From positions 1 to 34,958 of the IMG/VR virus record IMGVR_UViG_3300035670_000750: a DNA stretch of 34,958 bases; one strand, written 5' to 3'. This DNA is from a virus. The position numbers were made by a program, and so were the translations under genes. Shown here in pieces: positions 18,158-24,516 of this stretch (the stretch's first letter is position 1; each line of letters starts with the position of its first letter). The notes beneath the pieces are model-generated. The model did no database searches. It saw only the letters and a list, made by a program, of their open reading frames with translations, and was not told the origin of the DNA.

Positions 18158-18529
18158 ATGAAGTTGTTTAAGTTCAAAATCGTTCCGGGCCTTTCCATCC
18201 AGATCAATGGATGGGAAGGAACCGACCCGGTTCTTCACTGTGGTGATGCCGGTGAATGGCGTTACTACTCAATGCCGGATGCCGTGGATTACACGATTGA
18301 TCCGGTGTTGGAATTGCAGGAAGTTGATGTTGTTGCAGAAAAGGCAACTATCAAGACCCTGTTTGCATACAAGGACATTAACGAAGCCGTGAAGGCAACC
18401 ATCCGCGCCAAGTATGAGGTTGAGGATGAGTTGAAGGCTATCCGCACCAGTGATGCGGAATACATTGCGTTCGTTGATGCGGCTATTGCAGAAGGCACGG
18501 CTAAGAAGCAGGCTCTTGGGTTGGAGTAA
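18158..18529 (+). CDS. Small hypothetical protein after the RCC1 tail gene
   Basis: 123 residues. The N-terminal half is beta-like (LFKFKIVPGLSIQINGWEGTDP), the C-terminal half helical and acidic. No family recognised. The ATG at 18158 is chosen because TAAGGAG (18143-18149) is 8 bases upstream; an in-frame GTG at 18149 overlaps the ribosome site and is less likely. Position right after a receptor-binding gene suggests a fibre assembly chaperone, but this is context only. Confidence 0.7.
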   Translation: MKLFKFKIVPGLSIQINGWEGTDPVLHCGDAGEWRYYSMPDAVDYTIDPVLELQEVDVVAEKATIKTLFAYKDINEAVKATIRAKYEVEDELKAIRTSDAEYIAFVDAAIAEGTAKKQALGLE

Positions 18530-18536
18530 AACAATG

Positions 18537-18569
18537 GGTGTTTGCTCCAACACCATCATTCCATAAATA
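18537..18569 (+). other. Short hairpin and TAAATA before the lysis genes
   Basis: A 6-bp stem GGTGTT / AACACC (18537-18542 with 18549-18554) lies in the 55-base gap and is followed by ATAAATA (18563-18569), 16 bases before the next ATG. It lacks a T-tract, so it is not a convincing terminator. Confidence 0.35.
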
Positions 18570-18584
18570 GATTGGAGGCTTCTA

Positions 18585-18872
18585 ATGACGCAGCCAATTG
18601 ATCTATTGAGGGATATGATGGACCGACTTGAAAACAAGATGGACCGCATTGACGAGAAGGTTGATGCGGTTTCCTTGGAGGTTGTGAGCGTCAAGCACGA
18701 CGTTCACGATCTTCGCAAGGAACTCCAAGACCATATGAAGGAAGAAGGTTCAACAATGAAGAAGGCTGCGCTTCTCGTTGTCGCGGTTCTGACGTTGCTA
18801 ACGGCAACTGGTGTTGGTGTGATCGTGGTGTTCGCCCCAAAGGTCATTGTTGCCTTGGCGGCGTTGCTGTAA
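18585..18872 (+). CDS. Coiled-coil membrane protein, XhlA/holin-like
   Basis: 95 residues. Residues 5-55 form an amphipathic coiled coil (LLRDMMDRLENKMDRIDEKVD and a VKHDVHDLRKELQDH segment). Residues 58-95 are hydrophobic (KKAALLVVAVLTLLTATGVGV and VIVALAALL), giving one or two membrane segments at the C-terminus. This is the layout of XhlA-type haemolysin/lysis proteins. It stands before a second membrane protein, so the pair may act as holin and partner. The start follows TTGGAGG. No enzyme motif. Confidence 0.7.
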   Translation: MTQPIDLLRDMMDRLENKMDRIDEKVDAVSLEVVSVKHDVHDLRKELQDHMKEEGSTMKKAALLVVAVLTLLTATGVGVIVVFAPKVIVALAALL

Positions 18873-18884
18873 GGGTGGTGTGAT

Positions 18885-19196
18885 ATGGGTATTCCGATTC
18901 TGGATGGTCTTTTCAATCTTGGTGGAAAGTTGCTGGATAAATTTGGTCCAGCGGACGCCAACAAGGTACAGGATCAGGGGCACGAAGAGCGTAAGAAGCA
19001 GATTGACGCAACCGCAGAGATTGACCGGAACAAGTCCTATGGTGGACCGAAGGCAATCACCCTATATGCGATGGCGTTTGCTGTGATTTATGGCGTTGTC
19101 GTTCAGCCGTTTGCGGTTGCCTTCGGGTTGCCTCTACCGCCTGTTGACATTACGGCTCCGTTGAAGATTTTGCTTGGTCTGTTTGGATTGGTTTGA
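18885..19196 (+). CDS. Putative holin, three-TM gene-transfer-agent type
   Basis: 103 residues. The N-terminus is amphipathic (IPILDGLFNLGGKLLDKFGP), then a charged stretch (EERKKQIDATAEIDRNKSYGG), a strong membrane segment (AITLYAMAFAVIYGVVVQPF, about 57-76) and a hydrophobic C-terminus (LKILLGLFGLV). The layout matches the GTA-type three-TM holin family known mainly from alphaproteobacteria and their phages. The holin would let the cytoplasmic lysozyme (19679-20110, other strand) reach the cell wall. It follows the XhlA-like gene by 12 bases. Confidence 0.75.
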   Translation: MGIPILDGLFNLGGKLLDKFGPADANKVQDQGHEERKKQIDATAEIDRNKSYGGPKAITLYAMAFAVIYGVVVQPFAVAFGLPLPPVDITAPLKILLGLFGLV

Positions 19197-19253
19197 GTAT
19201 ATCGTTAGATATGTTGACAGTCTTAGTTTGTGTGATAGGTTTGAATGCAGGAA

Positions 19254-19312
19254 GGATGATTGGCGTCATCCAAAGGCGTGGGGAAGTAGGGCACCCCACG
19301 CCTTTCCTATTT
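19254..19312 (+). terminator. Tandem hairpins / terminator at the end of the lysis membrane genes
   Basis: A 6-bp stem GGATGA / TCATCC (19254-19259 with 19266-19271) is followed at once by a perfect 12-bp stem (19272-19283 with 19294-19305) and CCTATTT. The second is a good terminator. A TTGACA at 19214-19219 lies upstream, but I see no good -10, so a small RNA from here is only possible. Confidence 0.7.
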
Positions 19313-19337
19313 GTGGAATAAGGGTTATAAGGATCGT

Positions 19338-19682
19338 ATGTTCCTGATAGCCATTCCCACCGATTCCGCCTCTGAGGCGATTTCAGCCGTTTCCAGCGGG
19401 GTTGATGCCCGGTTGGGGGTTCCGATGCCCGGACCCGCCTTCCTCGCCCCTACGCCCTTCCTGGCGGCTTTGGCGGGGCACGGGGAGGGGGTTTCCCTCT
19501 TGGTGCTGGACACGCCTTCCCGATCCGCCCTTGTGGCGTGGCGCGGCACCTATGCGGGTGACGTGTTGGGAATGTGGGGGCCGTTTGAAGCCGGTCAGAT
19601 GGATGAATGGTTATTGGATGTGGCGGACTTGGCTTCACGGAATTTGTATACCGCCAAGATCGTTGATCGTTGGCGGGTTTAG
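19338..19682 (+). CDS. Hypothetical protein convergent with lysozyme
   Basis: 114 residues, Ala/Leu/Pro-rich, with no recognised family. It reads MFLIAIPTDSASEAISAVSS, then PGPAFLAPTPFLAALAGHGEG and LLVLDTPSRSALVAWRGTYAG. The ATG at 19338 follows AAGGA by a few bases; an in-frame TTG at 19311 falls inside the terminator and is unlikely. It comes after a strong terminator, so it needs read-through or its own promoter. Its codons are richer in G+C than its neighbours. Its stop overlaps the stop of the opposite-strand lysozyme by 3 bases. Confidence 0.65.
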   Translation: MFLIAIPTDSASEAISAVSSGVDARLGVPMPGPAFLAPTPFLAALAGHGEGVSLLVLDTPSRSALVAWRGTYAGDVLGMWGPFEAGQMDEWLLDVADLASRNLYTAKIVDRWRV

Positions 19683-20110
19683 GCCAGGAACAAAGCGCCT
19701 TCCGCTTCACGCCTGCGTGTCAAACCATTCAGGACTTTTCCACCAGCCTTGTTCCAGCGGAGCAATTGGGCGGGAACGGCTTCATAGTCGCCTTGATTGA
19801 GAAGCTTCAAGAGGGTGGACGATTTGAAGGCCGCTTCACCCACGTTGAAGGTGAAGCATACCAAGGCGGCAAACTGGTTATCGGTTAGGGGAACCTTCAC
19901 AGATGCTTCAACGCAACGTTCAAAGCGTTGAAGATCGGAACGAAGGAGGGTTTCCGCCTCGCGTTCCGTGATGGTCATTCCCGGCTTTACGTGTTGGCCG
20001 GTTGATCCATAGCCGATTGTGAGGATGCCAGCCGGGCAAAGGTAGGCTTTGAGTTCAATACCTTCAAAGTTTTTGAGTAGGTCAATTCCCTTCTGATTGA
20101 TGACGCGCAT
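19679..20110 (-). CDS. Endolysin, T4-type lysozyme (GH24)
   Basis: 143 residues, normal length for a phage lysozyme. It hydrolyses the MurNAc-GlcNAc bond of peptidoglycan. The catalytic triad is E16 (NFEGIELKAY), C25 in place of the usual Asp (YLCPAGILTIGYGST) and T31, with E-8-C-5-T spacing as in P1/P21-type lysozymes. FTFNVGEAAFKSSTLLKLLN and the C-terminal RRxAEGALF motif complete the domain. There is no signal-anchor, so it needs a holin. It is on the strand opposite to the holin genes. The ATG has no ribosome site and lies 8 bases downstream of a terminator hairpin (20119-20144). Confidence 0.93.
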   Translation of the reverse strand: MRVINQKGIDLLKNFEGIELKAYLCPAGILTIGYGSTGQHVKPGMTITEREAETLLRSDLQRFERCVEASVKVPLTDNQFAALVCFTFNVGEAAFKSSTLLKLLNQGDYEAVPAQLLRWNKAGGKVLNGLTRRREAEGALFLA

Positions 20111-20118
20111 AAGATAAA

Positions 20119-20144
20119 ACCCGCAACTTGTGGAAGTTGCGGGT
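20119..20144. terminator. Bidirectional terminator between lysozyme and integrase
   Basis: Perfect 11-bp stem (20119-20129 with 20134-20144), loop GTGG. On the - strand it is followed by TTTATCTT and then the lysozyme ATG; on the + strand by ATTTATC. It should stop integrase transcripts before the lysozyme gene and rightward transcripts that run antisense through lysozyme. ATAAATA overlaps its base on the - strand. Confidence 0.8.
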
Positions 20145-20183
20145 ATTTATCTCCGTCATAAAGACGGCGTTTTGTATGCGTGA

Positions 20184-21614
20184 TTAGTTTGGTTTCGGAA
20201 TATCAACGTCAAAGGTGATGCGGTCCAGCCATTCCTTTAGCGTTGCGACTTCGTGACCGTCACCATAGGAATCGTGAACATCCTTAGATGCGTGCCCCAT
20301 AAGGCGCTTGCCGATTTCACGGTCAATCTTGTGCCTGCGGATGGCATCGCGGAAGGTATGGCGGAAGGAATGAAACACCTTGTCAGCATTGGTGATGCCC
20401 ATTACCTCGCGTTGTTCCCCCCACCACGTTGAGAAGTATTGCGCGGAAGTGTAGGTTGGGAACAGACGGGTTTCACCGGCTTCCTTTACCGCCTCATAAT
20501 GTTTGAGGAAGCCAAGTTCAATAAGGTGGCGATGAATTGGAACCTGACGGACTGAAGACTTGTTCTTAACGCGCTTCACAACCTTACCCGCATCATTGGT
20601 TTTGCGGATATGGAAATACCAAATACCATCAACCTGTTTCACGTCTTCAACCAGCATATTGCCGATTTCACCACTGCGAGCGCCGGTATAAAGGGCAATG
20701 GCAGGAAGCCATTGGCGATGGTTCCAAGTGGGTTCACGGAATGCAGGATGGGCGAAGATACCTTTTAGGTCCGCAAGCGTGTATGCGGGGCGCGTTTCCT
20801 CGGTATCAATCCTAATCTTGCAAATACCGGAAGAGGTTGGATCGTCTTCACGGTCGCCGTTGCGAACCGCGTATTTCAGGACGGCGGAAATAGCGGCAAG
20901 ATACTGTTTGAGCGTCTTGGGGCTGATTGGGGTGAACTTGGTGGTTCGTTCTGGATTGGCATATTCCTTGCGCGCATATTCAAGGGTCTTGTGAACTCCA
21001 TCCTCACGCATCTTCTTCGTGGTGGCGGAAGGATAGTCAACGATAGCGCGCTTGAAATCTCTAATCATCGCAATGGTTGGAAGCTTAATGGAATGATCCA
21101 GCGTTAATCCGCTGAACTCGCAGAATAGCGCCCAATGCTTCCGATATTTGAAGGCGGTTTCCTCTTCAATGTTTTGTTCACGAACATAGGCATCAAACAC
21201 AGCGTTGATGGATTCCCCCTTGTTGGTGGTGGGGGCCTTGCGTGTGATGGGGAGGGATGCAGGGGCGGGGGCTTCATCCTGCGGGGGAGTGAAGCCGTAG
21301 TTGATGGAGATAAAGAAATCATCCTGCGGGATCGTTAGGGGGATGTGCCCCATATTGATCCTGATAGCGCCATCCTGGGGATTCGCTTTGGCGTGTTCCC
21401 GTTTGGCGTGGTCAATGAGTTTTTCGGCTTCGTGGGCAACCTCAATATGAATGCGCTTGGCATCACTGAGGTTCTTGGTGCGAAGGCTGAAAATCAGTTC
21501 GCGCTTTCCCGTGTGGGGTTCGGGAAGGTAGGGGCGTAAGTGTTCAGGAACGCCCTTGCGGTAACGGTAAACCCCGGATTTGGGGTGACGATCCATATTC
21601 ATCTTAGCGGCCAT
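20184..21614 (-). CDS. int: Tyrosine-recombinase integrase
   Basis: 476 residues from ATG 21614. The N-terminus (HPKSGVYRYRKGVPEHLRPYL) is the short arm-type domain found at the start of many proteobacterial phage integrases. A SAM-like core-binding domain spans about residues 155-275. The catalytic domain has all expected residues: Arg in LYTGARSGEIGNM, a Lys-bearing hairpin before SSVRQVPIH, H-S-F-R in HSFRHTFRDA, His in LMGHAS and the nucleophile Tyr in VHDSYGDG. It integrates and, with a helper, excises the genome. The reading frame continues 70 codons upstream to 21824, but that part is Gly-rich repeat and GGGG at about 9 bases before 21614 supports the shorter start. Confidence 0.93.
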   Translation of the reverse strand: MAAKMNMDRHPKSGVYRYRKGVPEHLRPYLPEPHTGKRELIFSLRTKNLSDAKRIHIEVAHEAEKLIDHAKREHAKANPQDGAIRINMGHIPLTIPQDDFFISINYGFTPPQDEAPAPASLPITRKAPTTNKGESINAVFDAYVREQNIEEETAFKYRKHWALFCEFSGLTLDHSIKLPTIAMIRDFKRAIVDYPSATTKKMREDGVHKTLEYARKEYANPERTTKFTPISPKTLKQYLAAISAVLKYAVRNGDREDDPTSSGICKIRIDTEETRPAYTLADLKGIFAHPAFREPTWNHRQWLPAIALYTGARSGEIGNMLVEDVKQVDGIWYFHIRKTNDAGKVVKRVKNKSSVRQVPIHRHLIELGFLKHYEAVKEAGETRLFPTYTSAQYFSTWWGEQREVMGITNADKVFHSFRHTFRDAIRRHKIDREIGKRLMGHASKDVHDSYGDGHEVATLKEWLDRITFDVDIPKPN

Positions 21615-21616
21615 CT

Positions 21617-21850
21617 TTGTATCCCCGTTTTGTATCACCAGCCCCCTCGGAAGCCAAGGGAAACCGGGCATTTCCGGTGATACAGCCGCTTTTTTCGTGC
21701 CTACGCCTCCACCTCCATTTCCACCTCCAATTCCACCTCCAGTTCCACCAACGGGTGGTAACTCGTTGATTTCTTTGGAGAAAAAGACTTTGGGCAAAAA
21801 CGGGCGAAAACGGCTTTGTATCACCTTGCCAGGGCTAAACGTGTATCATC
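21617..21850. promoter_or_regulatory. Candidate attP arm region with TGTATC boxes
   Basis: Just upstream of the integrase start, five TGTATC-type boxes occur: about 21618, 21630, 21676 (inverted), 21816 and 21842; four read TGTATCA(C/T)C and one TGTATCCC. Between them lies a 12-bp tandem repeat. Clustered short repeats beside int are typical of arm-binding sites of tyrosine integrases. I could not find a core or a tRNA-like target. Confidence 0.4.
21709..21749. repeat. 12-bp tandem repeat (CCACCTCCANTT)
   Basis: Three full units at 21709-21720, 21721-21732 and 21733-21744, differing at two positions, plus a partial fourth. If translated on the - strand it would give Gly-rich GGTGGGIGGGNG as an N-terminal extension of the integrase. 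I regard it as noncoding. Confidence 0.8.
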
Positions 21851-21884
21851 TTGGCGGCTATCCTGTCCATAGCGGGTAGGGGCG

Positions 21885-22166
21885 TCAGTGGTTGGCGTAT
21901 GGGCCGGTGCGGTTGCGAATGGCGCGGATGGTGTGCGGCTTACACCCCACCTTGGGCGCGAGAACCGTAGCGGGTTCCTTACTGGTGCGAATGTAGGCGA
22001 TCACTTCCGGGTCATTGATCTTCGGAAGCCTCCCCCGTGCCCGCTTGTTCTTATAATACACCACACCAGCACTGAGGTTTTGCAAGTCTATAAGTCCGCT
22101 CCCCTTGGTCCAACCGTCCTGCGGACCAAGTGATTTCAAAATGCGCTCAAACTGTGCTTTGTTCAT
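21885..22166 (-). CDS. Small helix-turn-helix protein (regulator or excisionase candidate)
   Basis: 93 residues. Residues 55-86 (NDPEVIAYIRTSKEPATVLA, then KVGCKPHTIRAIRNR) fit a helix-turn-helix: helix, short turn with VGCK, and a basic recognition helix. The start at 22166 is chosen over the longer frame because the extra 74 codons cross a hairpin-rich region and the terminator. GGGA lies about 9 bases upstream. It precedes int on the same strand, the usual place for an excisionase or a lysogeny regulator. A 7-bp palindrome (22182-22199) just upstream could be its operator. No CI or Cro family was recognised. Confidence 0.65.
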   Translation of the reverse strand: MNKAQFERILKSLGPQDGWTKGSGLIDLQNLSAGVVYYKNKRARGRLPKINDPEVIAYIRTSKEPATVLAPKVGCKPHTIRAIRNRTGPYANH

Positions 22167-22181
22167 TCGTGAATCCCATTC

Positions 22182-22199
22182 AATACACTTCCGTGTATT
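22182..22199. promoter_or_regulatory. Palindrome upstream of the HTH gene
   Basis: AATACAC / GTGTATT (22182-22188 with 22193-22199), perfect, 4-base gap. On the - strand it overlaps the end of a CTAAATA motif. It may be an operator or an RNA hairpin that controls the HTH gene. Confidence 0.4.
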
Positions 22200-22209
22200 T
22201 AGATTTTTC

Positions 22210-22345
22210 TTGACGTGCCGGGGGTGCTGTGGTAGTAAGGGCGTCGGAATGTCCCCATCCGGGGCGGGTGTTGCTACCACCCGAAGGAACCCAGCTTCCT
22301 TCCTTCCTTCACAGTCAAAGGGCGCGGAGCAATCCGCGCCCTTTG
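22210..22345 (+). ncRNA. Possible small RNA between the HTH gene and the small-gene operon
   Basis: TTGACG (22210-22215), a 17-base spacer and TAGTAA (22233-22238) resemble a promoter on the + strand. The transcript would contain a GTGGTAG / CTACCAC inverted repeat (22229-22235 with 22274-22280) and end at the 13-bp hairpin at 22316-22345. No gene is encoded. The -10 is poor, so this is tentative. Confidence 0.3.
22316..22345. terminator. Terminator at the end of the leftward early operon
   Basis: Perfect 13-bp stem CAAAGGGCGCGGA / TCCGCGCCCTTTG (22316-22328 with 22333-22345), loop GCAA. It lies just past the stop of the last small gene on the - strand. T-tracts on either side are weak. Confidence 0.7.
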
Positions 22346-22350
22346 TTCGT

Positions 22351-22641
22351 TCAAGCATCCTTCTTCGTGATGGCGTCACACGCCTCAATCACTCCCTTGG
22401 TAGCTTCCTGGCGTGCTTTGAATGCCTGGATGACCTCAAAGTGACGCAAGCGCGCCTCAACCTCTTCCATCGTTTCCCGTCTAAATCCAAACAACATTCC
22501 GCCGGTTGGAACATAGCGGGGAAGCGTTGGGTCTTCCTCGCAACGCTTGTTGTATTCACGCCACTCATTATTTCGCTGTTTCGCTTCTTCGGCCTCACGC
22601 TGTTTCCTCTCTTTCCACGCATTCATAATCTTCTTAAACAT
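22351..22641 (-). CDS. Small charged coiled-coil protein
   Basis: 96 residues. The first 35 are highly charged helix (MFKKIMNAWKERKQREAEEA), then a PRYVPTGG turn and a second helix. No family recognised. ATG 22641 is chosen because GAGGAG is about 9 bases upstream; the frame opens at a TTG just before. It is the last gene of the overlapped leftward operon. Confidence 0.7.
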   Translation of the reverse strand: MFKKIMNAWKERKQREAEEAKQRNNEWREYNKRCEEDPTLPRYVPTGGMLFGFRRETMEEVEARLRHFEVIQAFKARQEATKGVIEACDAITKKDA

Positions 22642-22643
22642 AA

Positions 22644-22862
22644 TCAAATCTCCTCAATTGAATATCCAGTTACGTTATTTTCAAAACGTTTGCGGGCAAC
22701 CAACCAGTTCACCTTGCAATCCGTTTCCATCGTGCAAATGTCCAAATGTTCCGCCGTATACCAACACGCCTCAATTTCGTGTCTCTCGGTCCACTGGCGG
22801 AAAGCCTCCTTCGTGGCGTCATCCTCGGTGGGATGGAAGGTTAGGTGAACGATGTAGTTCAT
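22644..22862 (-). CDS. Small hypothetical protein of the early operon
   Basis: 72 residues (MNYIVHLTFHPTEDDATKEA). An alpha/beta-looking small protein with two cysteines (ACWYTAEHLDICTMETDCK has three). No family recognised. Its ATG overlaps the previous stop by 4 bases (ATGA), so it is translationally coupled. Confidence 0.75.
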   Translation of the reverse strand: MNYIVHLTFHPTEDDATKEAFRQWTERHEIEACWYTAEHLDICTMETDCKVNWLVARKRFENNVTGYSIEEI

Positions 22863-23110
22863 TCGCCACCTTCCATCTTAAGCTTCGCCAAAACCAAATC
22901 TTCACCGTCATACCAAGCGTAAGCCAATTGAATCATTTGGGTGAGGGTGTCCTTCCATTCGCGGTTCAGCGCCTCATAACTCTCAAACCAGTCCTTGGCT
23001 TGGGGGCAACCGCGCTTCGCCTCAAGTTCATCCCTCACAATGCGATAGGCGCGGGCATCAATGACGAACCGGCGAAGCGCCTTCAACATAGCCTCATCGT
23101 TCTTGGTCAT
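22859..23110 (-). CDS. Small hypothetical protein of the early operon
   Basis: 83 residues, helical, mixed charge (KNDEAMLKALRRFVIDARAY, then WKDTLTQMIQLAYAWYDGED). No family recognised. ATGA overlap at its start with the upstream gene and another with the downstream gene. Confidence 0.75.
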   Translation of the reverse strand: MTKNDEAMLKALRRFVIDARAYRIVRDELEAKRGCPQAKDWFESYEALNREWKDTLTQMIQLAYAWYDGEDLVLAKLKMEGGE

Positions 23111-23424
23111 TCGCCACCACCCCCGCCGCTATCGGAGCCGCAGTCAGACCCACAGGACGAATAAGGACCGGAACCCGATGATCCGCGCTTGGGCCTTGGT
23201 TGGTAGGGTTCCGGCTTCGGTGGTTCCGCACTACGTTCAATGTGTCCGCACTTCACACATTCCTGTTCAACAAAGTGGATCGGCATTTCAAAGAACCTCT
23301 CCAATGCTGGATTGTTCGTGAAGTCATATCTCGTCAAATCCATTCCCATCACCAACCAGAACGCATAACGGCTTCCATAATAGCGGCTCGTTAGCGTGGT
23401 GAAGGAGTGGTCACACTCCTTCAT
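23107..23424 (-). CDS. Small zinc-ribbon-like protein
   Basis: 105 residues. C4 and H6 (ECDHSF) with C56-x-x-C59 (EQECVKCGH) can form one metal site, a pattern common in small phage zinc-ribbon proteins. The C-terminus is Pro-rich and then Ser/Gly/Cys-rich (SSCGSDCGSDSGGGGGE). It may bind nucleic acid or host RNA polymerase, as some such phage proteins do; this is not shown here. ATGA overlaps on both sides. Confidence 0.72.
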   Translation of the reverse strand: MKECDHSFTTLTSRYYGSRYAFWLVMGMDLTRYDFTNNPALERFFEMPIHFVEQECVKCGHIERSAEPPKPEPYQPRPKRGSSGSGPYSSCGSDCGSDSGGGGGE

Positions 23425-23660
23425 TCAAACACCTCAAAGTAACGCTTCTTCAAAAACTCAATCATACCCAACAGTTCAAGCATATTCTCGCCATCAACAA
23501 CAACGTGAACGTTTTCGTCTTCTGTTGTGTAGGATGCTGCGATTGACTTTACCTCACCGGCTTCAAGGCGTTCCAACAGAGTGTGCAAACCCGCAATCAA
23601 ATCCGGGTTCACTTCCCGCTTCTGTGGCTTCGTGGGGATCAGGGTGAATACGTTATCCAT
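23421..23660 (-). CDS. Small hypothetical protein of the early operon
   Basis: 79 residues from ATG 23660 (MDNVFTLIPTKPQKREVNPD). The pattern is strand, helix (LIAGLHTLLERLEAGEVKS), then strands with a conserved-looking ENVHVVVDGENMLELLGMIEF. The start overlaps the upstream stop by 8 bases; the junction is identical over 16 bases to the one at 23864-23871. No family recognised. Confidence 0.72.
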   Translation of the reverse strand: MDNVFTLIPTKPQKREVNPDLIAGLHTLLERLEAGEVKSIAASYTTEDENVHVVVDGENMLELLGMIEFLKKRYFEVFE

Positions 23661-23871
23661 TGTTCTTCTCCATACCAAACAGAGTGCGCAGATTGCGCAT
23701 AAAGATGATTCTGTCAGTGTTGATGTGATGACCGTAATGCGCGCCTACCGTCTCAGGGCTGTTGGTGGTAAGCATATCATCCTTCATACGTTCAAGGACT
23801 CGCGCCTCTTCCACAAGATGAGCGCGAACGGTTTCAATAAGCTTCGTTACGTCAATGTTGCTGTTATCCAT
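23653..23871 (-). CDS. Small hypothetical protein of the early operon
   Basis: 72 residues (MDNSNIDVTKLIETVRAHLV). Helical, ending in GMEKNNG. The start overlaps the upstream gene by 8 bases; AAGGATAAGAAC upstream serves as the ribosome site. The ends KNNG and the MDN starts are shared with the neighbouring gene, so a short duplication may have built this junction. Confidence 0.72.
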   Translation of the reverse strand: MDNSNIDVTKLIETVRAHLVEEARVLERMKDDMLTTNSPETVGAHYGHHINTDRIIFMRNLRTLFGMEKNNG

Positions 23872-24067
23872 TGTTCTTATCCTTCAAATCGTCATTAGCC
23901 AAATCAACAATAGCGGCGATACGTTCAACGATACTCTTATAATCCGGCTCACCCCTATACAGCGGTTTCGGGCTGGTGCCATCTGAAACAACCAGCACAG
24001 GAGCCTTGTAGATATGATAATCGGCCAATGCCTTGTTGATGTGAGTGAGATACTTTTCCATATTCAT
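23864..24067 (-). CDS. Small hypothetical protein of the early operon
   Basis: 67 residues from ATG 24067 (MNMEKYLTHINKALADYHIY). AAGGAGG lies 6 bases upstream of this ATG; another ATG (24073) abuts the ribosome site and is less likely. Helix, then a strand (APVLVVSDGTSPK), then helix. It ends DKNNG. No family recognised. Confidence 0.72.
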   Translation of the reverse strand: MNMEKYLTHINKALADYHIYKAPVLVVSDGTSPKPLYRGEPDYKSIVERIAAIVDLANDDLKDKNNG

Positions 24068-24078
24068 AATCATCCTCC

Positions 24079-24390
24079 TTAAAAAATACCTTGTAGGTCT
24101 TCATATTCCGGGTTGTTGATGACCGGCCTTACCTTCTTCGCCAACTCATCATCAATCCGCTTGGTCAAATCCTCAATCAACGTCACCTCAACGCGGTTGG
24201 ACGCTTCGGGCAGGCAATCGCAGGCGCGTTGGCGCAGCGTGAGAAGCGTTGCGGAAGGTACGGATGTGCGGTCCTTATGATTGGAATAATAGTTGGCGGC
24301 ACAGCCGATGACGTTGGTTGAGAAATCCGCCTGTGTACGGACCTTCCCCAAAATGCGGAAGGTCAGATAGGCGCGTTCAAGAATGTTCAT
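24079..24390 (-). CDS. Early protein with putative DNA-binding helices (DUF6626-like)
   Basis: 103 residues. The segment GKVRTQADFSTNVIGCAANY followed by YSNHKDRTSVPSATLLTLRQ resembles, from memory, a family of small proteins in alphaproteobacteria and their phages (R-T-Q-x-x-F-S, then Y-Y/F-S-x-x-K). Some look like a helix-turn-helix. It is the first gene of the leftward operon, behind a promoter-like sequence and a strong AAGGAGG. It may be a regulator; function unknown. Confidence 0.72.
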   Translation of the reverse strand: MNILERAYLTFRILGKVRTQADFSTNVIGCAANYYSNHKDRTSVPSATLLTLRQRACDCLPEASNRVEVTLIEDLTKRIDDELAKKVRPVINNPEYEDLQGIF

Positions 24391-24415
24391 TGGAAACCTC
24401 CTTTGTTGATAAAGT

Positions 24416-24444
24416 TATTTATCATCGGTCGGAGGAAAAACCTC
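24416..24444 (-). promoter_or_regulatory. Promoter of the leftward early operon
   Basis: On the - strand: TTGAGG, a 17-base spacer, GATAAA (inside ATAAATA), then about 25 bases to the ATG at 24390. This fits a sigma-70 promoter for the eight-gene operon. It lies back to back with the promoter at 24484-24512, so the two control regions are divergent. Confidence 0.55.
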
Positions 24445-24483
24445 AAAATGGGGTGAAAATGGTTAAATTCAAGAATGTTTTCC

Positions 24484-24512
24484 TTGACAGGTTGGAAGGA
24501 AAGGTGTATGGA
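24484..24512 (+). promoter_or_regulatory. Promoter of the 24567 gene
   Basis: TTGACA (24484-24489), 17-base spacer, TATGGA (24507-24512). A strong -35 and fair -10. The start of transcription would be about 24519, so the repeated hairpin element at 24517-24554 lies in the 5' leader. Confidence 0.65.
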
Positions 24513-24516
24513 TAGA

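Noticed and set aside
16337-18238. A 633-codon open frame on the - strand, antisense to the RCC1 gene
   Set aside because: The + strand encodes clear RCC1 repeats with a good ribosome site. The antisense frame is Thr/Asn/Val/His-rich without a family and arises from the repetitive third-base pattern of the real gene.
21615-21824. 70-codon N-terminal extension of the integrase with Gly-rich repeat
   Set aside because: The extension comes from a 12-bp tandem repeat and lies over candidate attP boxes. The known N-terminal domain begins at the ATG at 21614.
22167-22388. 74-codon N-terminal extension of the HTH protein
   Set aside because: It crosses the operon terminator and a palindrome and reads as low-quality sequence.
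22105-23164. Two overlapping + strand frames (247 and 205 codons) across the leftward small genes
   Set aside because: The - strand genes form a chain of 4-base ATGA overlaps with ribosome sites and plausible proteins. The + strand frames are Ser/Cys/Phe-rich shadows.
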